Shown one piece after another: positions 8,884-17,125 of a DNA stretch of 64,000 nucleotides (position 1 is the first letter of the stretch; each line of letters begins with the position of its first letter). Origin of the DNA: Clostridium ragsdalei P11. GTDB taxonomy: Bacteria > Bacillota > Clostridia > Clostridiales > Clostridiaceae. A program made the position numbers and the translations under genes. Below the pieces are notes generated by a model that was given only the letters and a program-made list of their open reading frames with translations, was not told the origin of the DNA and made no database searches. The stretch covers positions 62,001 through 126,000 of the forward strand of contig NZ_LROS01000055.1 in the NCBI RefSeq assembly GCF_001675165.1, read 5' to 3'.

Positions 8884-9969
8884 TTATAATTTAGCTCTTT
8901 TCTTTTTTATCCAATAAATCATTAATAGCAGAAGTGGAAATATATTAGAATAAATTATGGTAAAATAATGAACATCAAAGGGAAACATCCATATATGATA
9001 GGCATAACTAGGTTCAAATGCAACAGAAAACCAGAGCAAAAAAATACTAAATAAAATAAGAGTTAATTTATAAGTTTTTAGTTTAAATATAGTAGTTAAC
9101 ATTGTAATAATGGCATATAGGTATATAGACATTTTGAAAAATCCCCCAAAAAATATAATAATTATACCTATAGTATCTATATTGGTTATTATATTTCCTA
9201 TATTAATTAACCTTAAGGTTTCTACAAAAGGTATGGTTGCAATGGAAGTAAACTTAGGACCCAATACTGTAATATCGATTATTAAAGAAAAGCAAAGAAG
9301 CATTCCTGAATATAAAACTGCTTTTGCTGTAGTTTTTCGTACAGAACTTTTATCATTAGAATAATGCCAATACATTAAGAAGATAAAGATTTCTCCAAAG
9401 GGGAACATTACTACGCTGGGTAGGGTTTGCAAAATAGGTTTAATGCCATTTCCTAAAACTGGTGCTAATTTTTTAAAATCTACATCTCCTGATATATAAA
9501 TCAATATGTATATACTTAGCATAAATATTATAAGAATAGGAAATATTATTTCACTTGCACGAGCTAAAGTTTCAACCCCTTTTAATAGAGTATATACACT
9601 AACAGACAGGAATAGAGAAAGTATAATCCATAATGGAGTTTCAGGAAGAGTTGTCAAATTTATTAGTTCACCAAATTCTCTAAGATTACGAGCTGTATGC
9701 CAAAGGCAATCTAATATGTAAAATAAAATAAGAGGTATGCCAAAAGATTTCCCTAATATGGAGATAATTATTTCAGCATAATTTTTATCAGGAAATGCAT
9801 TTTGAAGTTCTGTGTAGATCCATACAAATACTAAGCCAATCAATAATGCAATTAAAATGACAATCCATGCATCTTGTTTTGCATTGATACCTAGAGCAAA
9901 GAGCGTAGTACTTCCCACTTCAAATATAAACATTAATGTAAATAGTTGGTGGTTACTTAAGTTTGTCAT
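8884..9969 (-). CDS. Spore germination permease, GerAB/GerKB family (first copy)
   Basis: This is a germinant-receptor B subunit of about 361 residues and ten helices, related to the second permease at 4412 to 5497. Shared features are the N-terminal LSNHQLFTLMFIFEVGS motif, the FPDKNYAEI motif after helix 2 and MFPFGEIFIFLMYW in the middle. The ATG at 9969 has a GAGGAG site; the longer reading from 9996 has none. It opens the leftward ger operon. About 65 bases upstream on the same strand lies CATACTA (plus-strand 10040 to 10046), which matches the -10 of the forespore factor sigma-G, although a matching -35 is not clear. Confidence 0.85.
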   Translation of the reverse strand: MTNLSNHQLFTLMFIFEVGSTTLFALGINAKQDAWIVILIALLIGLVFVWIYTELQNAFPDKNYAEIIISILGKSFGIPLILFYILDCLWHTARNLREFGELINLTTLPETPLWIILSLFLSVSVYTLLKGVETLARASEIIFPILIIFMLSIYILIYISGDVDFKKLAPVLGNGIKPILQTLPSVVMFPFGEIFIFLMYWHYSNDKSSVRKTTAKAVLYSGMLLCFSLIIDITVLGPKFTSIATIPFVETLRLINIGNIITNIDTIGIIIIFFGGFFKMSIYLYAIITMLTTIFKLKTYKLTLILFSIFLLWFSVAFEPSYAYHIWMFPFDVHYFTIIYSNIFPLLLLMIYWIKKKRAKL

Positions 9970-10065
9970 GGTAACTCCTCTAAAAAAATTCTTCATATTA
10001 CATGTTTTTAGTTATATATATCTTAACCAATGAAATTTTTAGTATGTATAATAAACAGAATTCTA

Positions 10066-10181
10066 AGCATCAGATGGAGTTTTAACTCCACCTGACGCTT
10101 AGAAATCGTTATCCAGGGACGTAGCTGCTCTTTACTCCCACTTGGAGAAGTGGGAGTATTAGAGCAGCTAGTCATCGGATA
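10066..10181 (-). repeat. Structured repeat, copy 1 (left of adhE1)
   Basis: This stretch contains a palindrome (CAGATGGAGTTTTAACTCC then ACCTGA), the linker ATCGTTATCCAGGGACGTAG, and a two-step hairpin. The outer arms are TAGCTGCTCT 10122 to 10131 and AGAGCAGCTA 10161 to 10170; the inner arms are ACTCCCACTT 10134 to 10143 and AAGTGGGAGT 10148 to 10157. An inverted copy lies at 13908 to 14073. The outer stem differs between copies by paired changes that keep base pairing. It may be a small non-autonomous mobile element or an RNA. Confidence 0.75.
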
Positions 10182-10216
10182 AAGTGCTTTTTAAGTATTT
10201 TTGATATTGTATTTTT

Positions 10217-10263
10217 AAATTAAGTGAACTGAACCTATATTATAAGTCCAGTTCACTTAATTT
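10217..10263. terminator. Perfect 15-bp inverted repeat, probable terminator
   Basis: The arms AAATTAAGTGAACTG and CAGTTCACTTAATTT are perfectly complementary with a 17-base loop. It lies 21 bases beyond the stop of the leftward gene at 10284 to 10514, so terminator function is likely although the U-tract is short. Confidence 0.55.
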
Positions 10264-10283
10264 AAATCTATATAATAGCTAAA

Positions 10284-10514
10284 TTATAGAGGTTCCTCCC
10301 ACCAGCCTAAGGCAACATCAGTTTTAATATGCTGACTACCAGGAGAATGCAGATATACGATGAGTGATCCTCCTGAAGGTATGACAATTTTACCATAATA
10401 ATTTCCCACTACTGTGGAATTTGCTTCCACAATTCTGTTAAATAAACTTATTCCACTGGAAGGTGAGTGTTTTACATGCTGCGCAAAACTCAATAAAATG
10501 TTTTCATTTTCCAT
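10284..10514 (-). CDS. Small hypothetical protein
   Basis: This 76-residue protein has no family I recognise. It begins MENENILLSFAQHV and has a predicted beta-rich C-terminal part (GSLIVYLHSPGS, VALGWWEEPL). There is no signal peptide or membrane segment. A canonical AGGAGG site and an isolated position between two hairpins suggest a real monocistronic gene. It is divergent from the long adhE1 leader. Confidence 0.6.
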   Translation of the reverse strand: MENENILLSFAQHVKHSPSSGISLFNRIVEANSTVVGNYYGKIVIPSGGSLIVYLHSPGSQHIKTDVALGWWEEPL

Positions 10515-10725
10515 AAATATGACCTCCTAGCATTTAGTATTATTTTATGTGAATATAGCTGTAGGAGTGTAACATTTGTGCAAGATTTCCATAAACGGTG
10601 TAATGTATTTATTTCTTTTAGGATAAAAAGTGCAAAAAATATGAACAAAAGTAGAGTTCCTATGTATTAAATTGTAAGATATCCACTAAAAAATAAAATT
10701 ATAATAAAAAAATGCAAAAAAATAA

Positions 10726-10754
10726 TTGACAAGATATAAATAATTATGCATAAT
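10726..10754 (+). promoter_or_regulatory. Sigma-A type promoter in the adhE1 upstream region
   Basis: TTGACA at 10726 to 10731, 17 bases, then CATAAT at 10749 to 10754. The start of adhE1 is about 420 bases downstream, so a transcript from here would have a long leader that includes the TAGGCAC/GTGCCTA hairpin at 10930 to 10963. Confidence 0.5.
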
Positions 10755-10929
10755 TATATCATGATAACAATTAGTTAAGCATAATTACATATATATGAAT
10801 ATAATATGACATCTTAGAAGCATATCTTTCGTTAGTAATAATATAATTTCCTTTAGAAGAAAATGATTTATTTAAAATAAATAGTGTAATGTTTTTATAA
10901 TTTTCGGAAAATTCCCAAATTTAGCATAC

Positions 10930-10963
10930 TAGGCACGGTAAAAATAGCTGGAATAAGTGCCTA
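10930..10963 (+). promoter_or_regulatory. Hairpin in the adhE1 leader
   Basis: The arms TAGGCAC (10930 to 10936) and GTGCCTA (10957 to 10963) are perfectly complementary around a 20-base loop. The rest of 10515 to 11178 is AT-rich with no gene. The hairpin could be a protein or RNA control site in the leader; I do not recognise a known riboswitch. Confidence 0.4.
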
Positions 10964-11101
10964 CTATTATTTATTGATACATAGAGAATTCCGCTCTTTG
11001 CATTTTATCTAACATCAAGGGGTTTATTTGTCACAAAAAATGTAAAAATAAAACAAAGATGTAAGGAAATTCTATGATATAAATTTTGTAAACATAATAA
11101 A

Positions 11102-11130
11102 TTGACTTTGATAAGATTGGAAGAATGATA
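11102..11130 (+). promoter_or_regulatory. Proximal adhE1 promoter candidate
   Basis: TTGACT at 11102 to 11107, 17 bases, then ATGATA at 11125 to 11130. It lies about 50 bases upstream of the adhE1 start and would give a short leader, in contrast to the distal promoter at 10726. Confidence 0.45.
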
Positions 11131-11178
11131 GTTAATACTTAGAACTGCTAAAAATTAGAAAAGAGGTGTCGTTAATTA

Positions 11179-13791
11179 ATGAAAGTTACAAACGTGGAAG
11201 AATTAATGAAAAGACTAGAAGAGATAAAGGATGCTCAAAAGAAATTTGCTACATATACTCAAGAACAAGTGGATGAAATTTTTAGACAAGCAGCTATGGC
11301 AGCCAATAGTGCTAGAATAGAACTAGCTAAAATGGCAGTGGAAGAAAGCGGAATGGGAATTGTAGAAGACAAGGTTATTAAAAATCACTTTGCCTCAGAA
11401 TATATATATAACAAATATAAGGATGAAAAGACCTGTGGAGTTTTAGAAAGAGATGCAGGCTTTGGTATAGTTAGAATTGCGGAACCTGTAGGGGTTATTG
11501 CAGCAGTAGTTCCAACAACTAATCCAACATCTACAGCAATCTTTAAATCACTAATAGCTTTAAAAACTAGAAATGGTATAATTTTTTCACCGCATCCAAG
11601 GGCAAAGAAATCAACTATTGCAGCAGCTAAAATAGTACTTGATGCTGCAGTTAAAGCTGGTGCTCCCGAAGGAATTATAGGATGGATAGATGAACCTTCC
11701 ATTGAACTTTCACAGGTGGTAATGGGAGAAGCAAATTTAATTCTTGCAACTGGTGGCCCGGGTATGGTTAAGGCTGCCTATTCTTCAGGAAAACCTGCTG
11801 TAGGAGTTGGCCCAGGTAATACACCTGCTATAATTGATGAAAGTGCCGATATTAAAATGGCAGTAAATTCAATATTACTCTCAAAAACTTTTGATAATGG
11901 TATGATTTGTGCCTCAGAGCAGTCAGTAATAGTTTTAGACTCAATATATGAGGAAGTTAAAAAAGAATTTGCTTATAGGGGAGCTTATATATTGAGTGAG
12001 GATGAAACAGATAAGGTTGGAAAAATAATTTTAAAAAATGGAGCCTTAAATGCTGGTATTGTAGGACAAAGTGCTTTTAAAATAGCACAGCTGGCAGGAG
12101 TGAACGTACCAGAAAAAGCTAAAGTACTTATAGGAGAGGTAGAATCAGTAGAACTTGAAGAACCATTTTCTCATGAAAAGTTATCTCCAGTTTTAGCTAT
12201 GTACAGGGCAAGAGATTTTGAGGATGCCATTGCAAAAACTGATAAACTGGTTAGGGCAGGTGGATTTGGACATACATCTTCATTATATGTAAATCCAATG
12301 ACAGAAAAAGCAAAAGTAGAAAAATTTAGTACTATGATGAAAACATCAAGAACTATAATTAACACACCTTCATCTCAAGGTGGTATAGGTGACATATATA
12401 ACTTTAAGCTAGCTCCTTCGCTGACGCTAGGCTGCGGATCTTGGGGAGGAAACTCTGTATCCGAAAATGTTGGGCCTAAACATTTATTAAACATAAAAAG
12501 TGTTGCTGAGAGGAGAGAAAATATGCTTTGGTTTAGAGTGCCTGAAAAGGTTTATTTCAAATACGGTAGTCTTGGAGTTGCATTAAAAGAATTAAAAGTT
12601 ATGAATAAGAAGAAAGTATTTATAGTAACAGATAAAGTCCTTTATCAATTAGGTTATGTGGACAAAGTTACAAAAGTTCTTGAGGAACTAAAAATTTCCT
12701 ATAAAGTATTTACAGATGTAGAACCAGATCCAACCCTTGCTACAGCTAAAAAAGGTGCAGCAGAATTGCTGTCATATGAACCGGATACAATTATATCAGT
12801 TGGTGGTGGTTCAGCAATGGATGCAGCCAAGATTATGTGGGTAATGTATGAGCATCCAGAAGTAAAATTTGAAGATTTAGCTATGAGATTTATGGATATA
12901 AGAAAGAGAGTATATGTTTTCCCTAAGATGGGAGAAAAAGCAATGATGATTTCAGTAGCAACATCCGCAGGTACAGGATCAGAAGTTACTCCATTTGCAG
13001 TAATTACAGATGAAAAAACAGGAGCTAAATATCCATTAGCTGATTATGAGTTAACTCCAAACATGGCTATAGTTGATGCAGAACTTATGATGGGAATGCC
13101 AAGAGGACTTACGGCAGCGTCAGGTATAGATGCATTAACTCATGCACTGGAAGCTTATGTATCAATAATGGCTACAGAATTTACCAATGGATTAGCCCTT
13201 GAAGCAGTAAAGTTGATATTTGAATATTTACCAAAAGCTTATACAGAAGGTACAACTAATGTAAAGGCAAGAGAAAAAATGGCTCATGCTTCATGTATTG
13301 CTGGTATGGCTTTTGCAAATGCATTCTTAGGGGTATGCCACTCTATGGCACATAAATTAGGAGCACAGCACCACATACCACATGGAATTGCTAATGCACT
13401 TATGATAGATGAAGTTATAAAATTCAATGCTGTAGATGATCCAATAAAACAAGCTGCATTTCCTCAATACGAGTATCCAAATGCCAAGTATAGATATGCT
13501 CAGATAGCTGATTGTCTCAACTTAGGAGGAAATACAGAAGATGAAAAGGTGCAATTATTAATAAATGCTATAGATGATCTAAAAGCTAAGTTAAATATTC
13601 CAGAAACGATTAAAGAAGCAGGAGTTTCAGAAGAAAAATTCTATACTACTTTAGATAAAATGTCAGAATTAGCTTTTGATGATCAATGTACAGGAGCTAA
13701 CCCAAGGTATCCACTAATAAGTGAAATAAAACAAATGTATATAAATGTTTTTGATAAAACTGAACCAATTGTAGAAGATGAAGAAAAGTAA
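11179..13791 (+). CDS. adhE1: Bifunctional aldehyde/alcohol dehydrogenase AdhE (copy 1)
   Basis: The 870-residue fusion reduces acetyl-CoA to acetaldehyde and then to ethanol with NADH. The N-terminal aldehyde dehydrogenase domain (to about residue 440) carries the cofactor loop VGPGNTPAIIDESAD and catalytic Cys244 in NGMICASEQSV. The C-terminal iron-dependent alcohol dehydrogenase domain has the nucleotide motif GGGSAMDAAKIMWV and iron-ligand region HALEAY, FLGVCHSMAHKLG and HHIPHG. A GAGGTG site precedes the ATG. AdhE enzymes form cytoplasmic spirosome filaments. A terminator follows directly, so it is not cotranscribed with adhE2. It probably arose with adhE2 by tandem duplication. Confidence 0.97.
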   Translation: MKVTNVEELMKRLEEIKDAQKKFATYTQEQVDEIFRQAAMAANSARIELAKMAVEESGMGIVEDKVIKNHFASEYIYNKYKDEKTCGVLERDAGFGIVRIAEPVGVIAAVVPTTNPTSTAIFKSLIALKTRNGIIFSPHPRAKKSTIAAAKIVLDAAVKAGAPEGIIGWIDEPSIELSQVVMGEANLILATGGPGMVKAAYSSGKPAVGVGPGNTPAIIDESADIKMAVNSILLSKTFDNGMICASEQSVIVLDSIYEEVKKEFAYRGAYILSEDETDKVGKIILKNGALNAGIVGQSAFKIAQLAGVNVPEKAKVLIGEVESVELEEPFSHEKLSPVLAMYRARDFEDAIAKTDKLVRAGGFGHTSSLYVNPMTEKAKVEKFSTMMKTSRTIINTPSSQGGIGDIYNFKLAPSLTLGCGSWGGNSVSENVGPKHLLNIKSVAERRENMLWFRVPEKVYFKYGSLGVALKELKVMNKKKVFIVTDKVLYQLGYVDKVTKVLEELKISYKVFTDVEPDPTLATAKKGAAELLSYEPDTIISVGGGSAMDAAKIMWVMYEHPEVKFEDLAMRFMDIRKRVYVFPKMGEKAMMISVATSAGTGSEVTPFAVITDEKTGAKYPLADYELTPNMAIVDAELMMGMPRGLTAASGIDALTHALEAYVSIMATEFTNGLALEAVKLIFEYLPKAYTEGTTNVKAREKMAHASCIAGMAFANAFLGVCHSMAHKLGAQHHIPHGIANALMIDEVIKFNAVDDPIKQAAFPQYEYPNAKYRYAQIADCLNLGGNTEDEKVQLLINAIDDLKAKLNIPETIKEAGVSEEKFYTTLDKMSELAFDDQCTGANPRYPLISEIKQMYINVFDKTEPIVEDEEK

Positions 13792-13807
13792 TTATTAAAT
13801 AAGATAG

Positions 13808-13840
13808 AAATGGTGTTCAAATAAAATTTGAACACCATTT
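13808..13840 (+). terminator. Intrinsic terminator of adhE1
   Basis: The arms AAATGGTGTTCAAAT and ATTTGAACACCATTT form a perfect 15-bp stem with a 3-base loop, followed by TTTATTTTT. It is a strong terminator 17 bases after the stop codon. Confidence 0.9.
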
Positions 13841-13907
13841 TTATTTTTAAAGAGCAATTATGAATAATAATAACATAGAAACAAACAATAAAAGTGAGAA
13901 TCTTGTT

Positions 13908-14073
13908 TATCCGATGACTACTCGCTCTAATACTCCCACTTCTGCAAGTGGGAGTAAAGAGCGACTACGTCCCTGGATAACGATTTTTCCTAAAGGATAA
14001 CGTCTTCTAAGTGCTGAAGCACTAAGAATACTGTTAATAAGCATCAGGTGGAGTTAAAACTCCATCTGATGCC
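13908..14073 (+). repeat. Structured repeat, copy 2 (between adhE1 and adhE2)
   Basis: This is an inverted copy of 10066 to 10181. It contains the hairpin with outer arms TCGCTCT (13922 to 13928) and AGAGCGA (13958 to 13964) and inner arms ACTCCCACTT and AAGTGGGAGT, then CTACGTCCCTGGATAACGAT, an insertion of roughly 50 bases not in copy 1 (with its own AGTGCTGAAGCACT hairpin), and the palindrome around GGTGGAGTTAAAACTCC. It lies in the leader region of adhE2. Confidence 0.75.
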
Positions 14074-14125
14074 AAGAAATCTGTTTATATTTAACAGCAT
14101 GAAAAATAAGAAAGAGGTGTCATTA

Positions 14126-16759
14126 ATGAAGGTAACTAAGGTAACTAACGTTGAAGAATTAATGAAAAAGTTAGATGAAGTAACGGCTGCTCAAAAAAAA
14201 TTCTCTAGTTATAGTCAGGAACAAGTGGATGAGATCTTTAGGCAGGCAGCTATGGCAGCCAATAGTGCTAGAATAGATCTAGCTAAAATGGCAGTGGAAG
14301 AAAGCGGAATGGGAATTGTAGAAGACAAGGTTATTAAAAATCATTTTGTTTCAGAATATATATATAACAAATATAAGGATGAAAAGACCTGTGGAGTTTT
14401 AGAAGAAGACCAAGGTTTTGGTATGGTTAGAATTGCGGAACCTGTAGGGGTTATAGCAGCAGTAGTTCCAACAACTAATCCAACATCCACAGCAATCTTT
14501 AAATCTTTAATAGCTTTGAAAACTAGAAATGGTATAGTTTTTTCACCACATCCAAGAGCAAAAAAATCAACTATTGCAGCAGCTAAGATAGTACTTGATG
14601 CAGCAGTTAAAGCTGGTGCTCCTGAAGGAATTATAGGATGGATAGATGAACCTTCCATTGAACTCTCACAGGTGGTAATGAAAGAAGCAGATTTAATTCT
14701 TGCAACTGGTGGCCCGGGTATGGTTAAGGCTGCCTATTCTTCAGGAAAGCCTGCTATAGGAGTTGGCCCAGGTAACACACCTGCTGTAATTGATGAAAGT
14801 GCTGATATTAAAATGGCAGTAAATTCAATACTCCTTTCAAAAACTTTTGATAATGGTATGATTTGTGCTTCAGAGCAGTCAGTAGTAGTTGTAAGCTCAA
14901 TATACGATGAAGTCAAGAAAGAATTTGCAGATAGAGGAGCGTATATATTAAGTAAGGATGAAACAGATAAGGTTGGAAAAACAATTATGATTAATGGCGC
15001 TCTAAATGCTGGCATTGTAGGGCAAAGTGCTTTTAAAATAGCACAGATGGCAGGAGTGAGTGTACCAGAGGATGCTAAAGTACTTATAGGAGAAGTTAAA
15101 TCAGTAGAACCTGAAGAAGAGCCCTTTGCTCATGAAAAGCTGTCTCCAGTTTTAGCTATGTACAAAGCAAAAGATTTTGATGAAGCACTTCTAAAGGCTG
15201 GAAGATTAGTTGAACGAGGTGGAATTGGGCATACATCTGTATTATATGTAAATTCAATGACGGAAAAAGTAAAAGTAGAAAAGTTCAGAGAAACTATGAA
15301 GACTGGTAGAACATTGATAAATATGCCTTCAGCACAAGGTGCTATAGGAGATATATATAACTTTAAACTAGCTCCTTCTTTGACGCTAGGATGTGGTTCC
15401 TGGGGAGGAAACTCTGTATCAGAAAATGTTGGACCTAAACATTTATTAAACATAAAAAGTGTTGCTGAGAGGAGAGAAAATATGCTTTGGTTTAGAGTAC
15501 CTGAAAAAGTTTATTTCAAATATGGTAGTCTTGGAGTTGCATTAAAGGAATTGAGAACTTTGGAGAAGAAAAAGGCATTTATAGTAACGGATAAGGTTCT
15601 TTATCAATTAGGTTATGTAGATAAAATTACAAAAAATCTCGATGAATTAAGAGTTTCATATAAAATATTTACAGATGTAGAACCAGATCCAACCCTTGCT
15701 ACAGCTAAAAAAGGTGCATCAGAACTGCTTTCCTATGAACCAGATACAATTATAGCAGTTGGTGGTGGTTCGGCAATGGATGCAGCCAAGATCATGTGGG
15801 TAATGTATGAGCATCCAGAAGTAAGATTTGAAGATTTGGCTATGAGATTTATGGATATAAGAAAGAGAGTATATGTTTTTCCTAAGATGGGTGAAAAAGC
15901 AATGATGATTTCAGTAGCAACATCCGCAGGAACAGGATCTGAAGTTACTCCATTTGCAGTAATTACGGATGAAAGAACAGGAGCTAAATATCCACTGGCT
16001 GATTATGAATTGACTCCAAACATGGCTATAATTGATGCAGAACTTATGATGGGAATGCCAAAAGGGCTTACAGCAGCTTCGGGTATAGATGCATTAACCC
16101 ATGCACTGGAGGCGTATGTATCAATAATGGCTTCAGAATATACCAATGGATTGGCTCTTGAAGCAACAAGATTAGTATTTAAATATTTGCCAATAGCTTA
16201 TACAGAAGGTACAACTAATGTAAAGGCAAGAGAAAAAATGGCTCATGCTTCAACTATAGCAGGTATGGCTTTTGCCAATGCATTCTTAGGGGTATGTCAC
16301 TCTATGGCACATAAATTGGGAGCACAGCACCATATACCACATGGAATTGCCAATGCGCTTATGATAGATGAAGTTATAAAATTCAATGCTGTAGAGGCTC
16401 CAAGGAAACAAGCGGCATTTCCACAATATAAGTACCCAAATGTTAAAAGAAGATATGCTAGAATAGCTGATTACTTAAATTTAGGAGGAAGCACAGATGA
16501 TGAAAAAGTACAATTGCTAATAAATGCTATAGATGACTTAAAAACTAAGTTAAATATTCCAAAGACTATTAAAGAGGCAGGAGTTTCAGAAGATAAATTC
16601 TATGCTACTTTAGACACAATGTCAGAACTGGCTTTTGATGATCAATGTACAGGAGCTAATCCAAGATATCCACTAATAGGAGAAATAAAACAAATGTATA
16701 TAAATGCATTTGATACACCAAAGGCAACTGTGGAGAAGAAAACAAAAAAGAAAAAATAA
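14126..16759 (+). CDS. adhE2: Bifunctional aldehyde/alcohol dehydrogenase AdhE (copy 2)
   Basis: The 877-residue paralogue of adhE1 has the same domain order, with catalytic Cys247 in NGMICASEQSV, GGGSAMDAAKIMWV for NAD binding and the FLGVCHSMAHKLG and HHIPHG metal region. The start at 14126 is chosen because GAGGTG lies eight bases upstream; the longer frame from 14048 would begin inside the structured repeat and has no ribosome site. Long stretches are identical to adhE1, while the region around residues 335 to 420 and the basic C-terminal tail (KKTKKKK) differ. It has its own leader and terminator, so the two copies can be expressed independently. Confidence 0.97.
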   Translation: MKVTKVTNVEELMKKLDEVTAAQKKFSSYSQEQVDEIFRQAAMAANSARIDLAKMAVEESGMGIVEDKVIKNHFVSEYIYNKYKDEKTCGVLEEDQGFGMVRIAEPVGVIAAVVPTTNPTSTAIFKSLIALKTRNGIVFSPHPRAKKSTIAAAKIVLDAAVKAGAPEGIIGWIDEPSIELSQVVMKEADLILATGGPGMVKAAYSSGKPAIGVGPGNTPAVIDESADIKMAVNSILLSKTFDNGMICASEQSVVVVSSIYDEVKKEFADRGAYILSKDETDKVGKTIMINGALNAGIVGQSAFKIAQMAGVSVPEDAKVLIGEVKSVEPEEEPFAHEKLSPVLAMYKAKDFDEALLKAGRLVERGGIGHTSVLYVNSMTEKVKVEKFRETMKTGRTLINMPSAQGAIGDIYNFKLAPSLTLGCGSWGGNSVSENVGPKHLLNIKSVAERRENMLWFRVPEKVYFKYGSLGVALKELRTLEKKKAFIVTDKVLYQLGYVDKITKNLDELRVSYKIFTDVEPDPTLATAKKGASELLSYEPDTIIAVGGGSAMDAAKIMWVMYEHPEVRFEDLAMRFMDIRKRVYVFPKMGEKAMMISVATSAGTGSEVTPFAVITDERTGAKYPLADYELTPNMAIIDAELMMGMPKGLTAASGIDALTHALEAYVSIMASEYTNGLALEATRLVFKYLPIAYTEGTTNVKAREKMAHASTIAGMAFANAFLGVCHSMAHKLGAQHHIPHGIANALMIDEVIKFNAVEAPRKQAAFPQYKYPNVKRRYARIADYLNLGGSTDDEKVQLLINAIDDLKTKLNIPKTIKEAGVSEDKFYATLDTMSELAFDDQCTGANPRYPLIGEIKQMYINAFDTPKATVEKKTKKKK

Positions 16760-16781
16760 ACATATAATAAATTGAATATAG

Positions 16782-16824
16782 TAAACTAAAAAGGACATAT
16801 TTATAATATGTTCTTTTTAGTTTA
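16782..16824 (+). terminator. Intrinsic terminator of adhE2
   Basis: The arms TAAACTAAAAAGGACATAT and ATATGTTCTTTTTAGTTTA form a long nearly perfect stem with a 5-base loop just after the adhE2 stop. Confidence 0.8.
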
Positions 16825-16870
16825 ATACTCAATTTTTGCACATAAGAAATTAACTTAATATAAAAAAATT

Positions 16871-17098
16871 TGCGAAGCAATAGTTTTAATTAATAGTTAA
16901 AAATGAAGAATTAATAGTTAATGTGGATTTTTTCCGTTACACTACAAAAAATCTTTGATTAAGCTTTTCACCACTCGTTTTGCTAAAGCGAAACATTGTT
17001 GATTTATATAAATTTAAAGATTTTTGCGAGAGCTAAAAATCATCCTTTACTATTAATTTTTCATTATTAATTCTTAACTTGCGAAGCTTAACTTCGCA
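16871..17098. repeat. MITE-like element with terminal inverted repeats
   Basis: The left part (TGCGAAGC ... TTAATTAATAGTTAAAAATG ... GTGGATTTTT) and the right part (AAAAATCATCC ... TTTTTCATTATTAATTC ... ACTTCGCA) are imperfect inverted repeats of about 60 bases bounded by TGCGAAG and CTTCGCA. The unit is about 230 bases and has no coding capacity. The pattern fits a miniature inverted-repeat transposable element or a long RNA hairpin. It occupies most of the gap between adhE2 and uvrD. Confidence 0.6.
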
Positions 17099-17125
17099 GT
17101 TTAATATTGTTTAGGTGGTTAAATT

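Noticed and set aside
9110-9364. Plus-strand frame opposite the first ger permease
   Set aside because: It is a shadow frame of the minus-strand permease, without ribosome site or family.
13908-14073. Repeat as a simple terminator of adhE1
   Set aside because: adhE1 already has a strong terminator at 13808 to 13840, and the repeat has no U-tract in the needed place and occurs in opposite orientation elsewhere.
14048-14125. Longer N-terminus for adhE2
   Set aside because: It would start inside the structured repeat without a ribosome site; the ATG at 14126 has GAGGTG and matches the adhE1 start.
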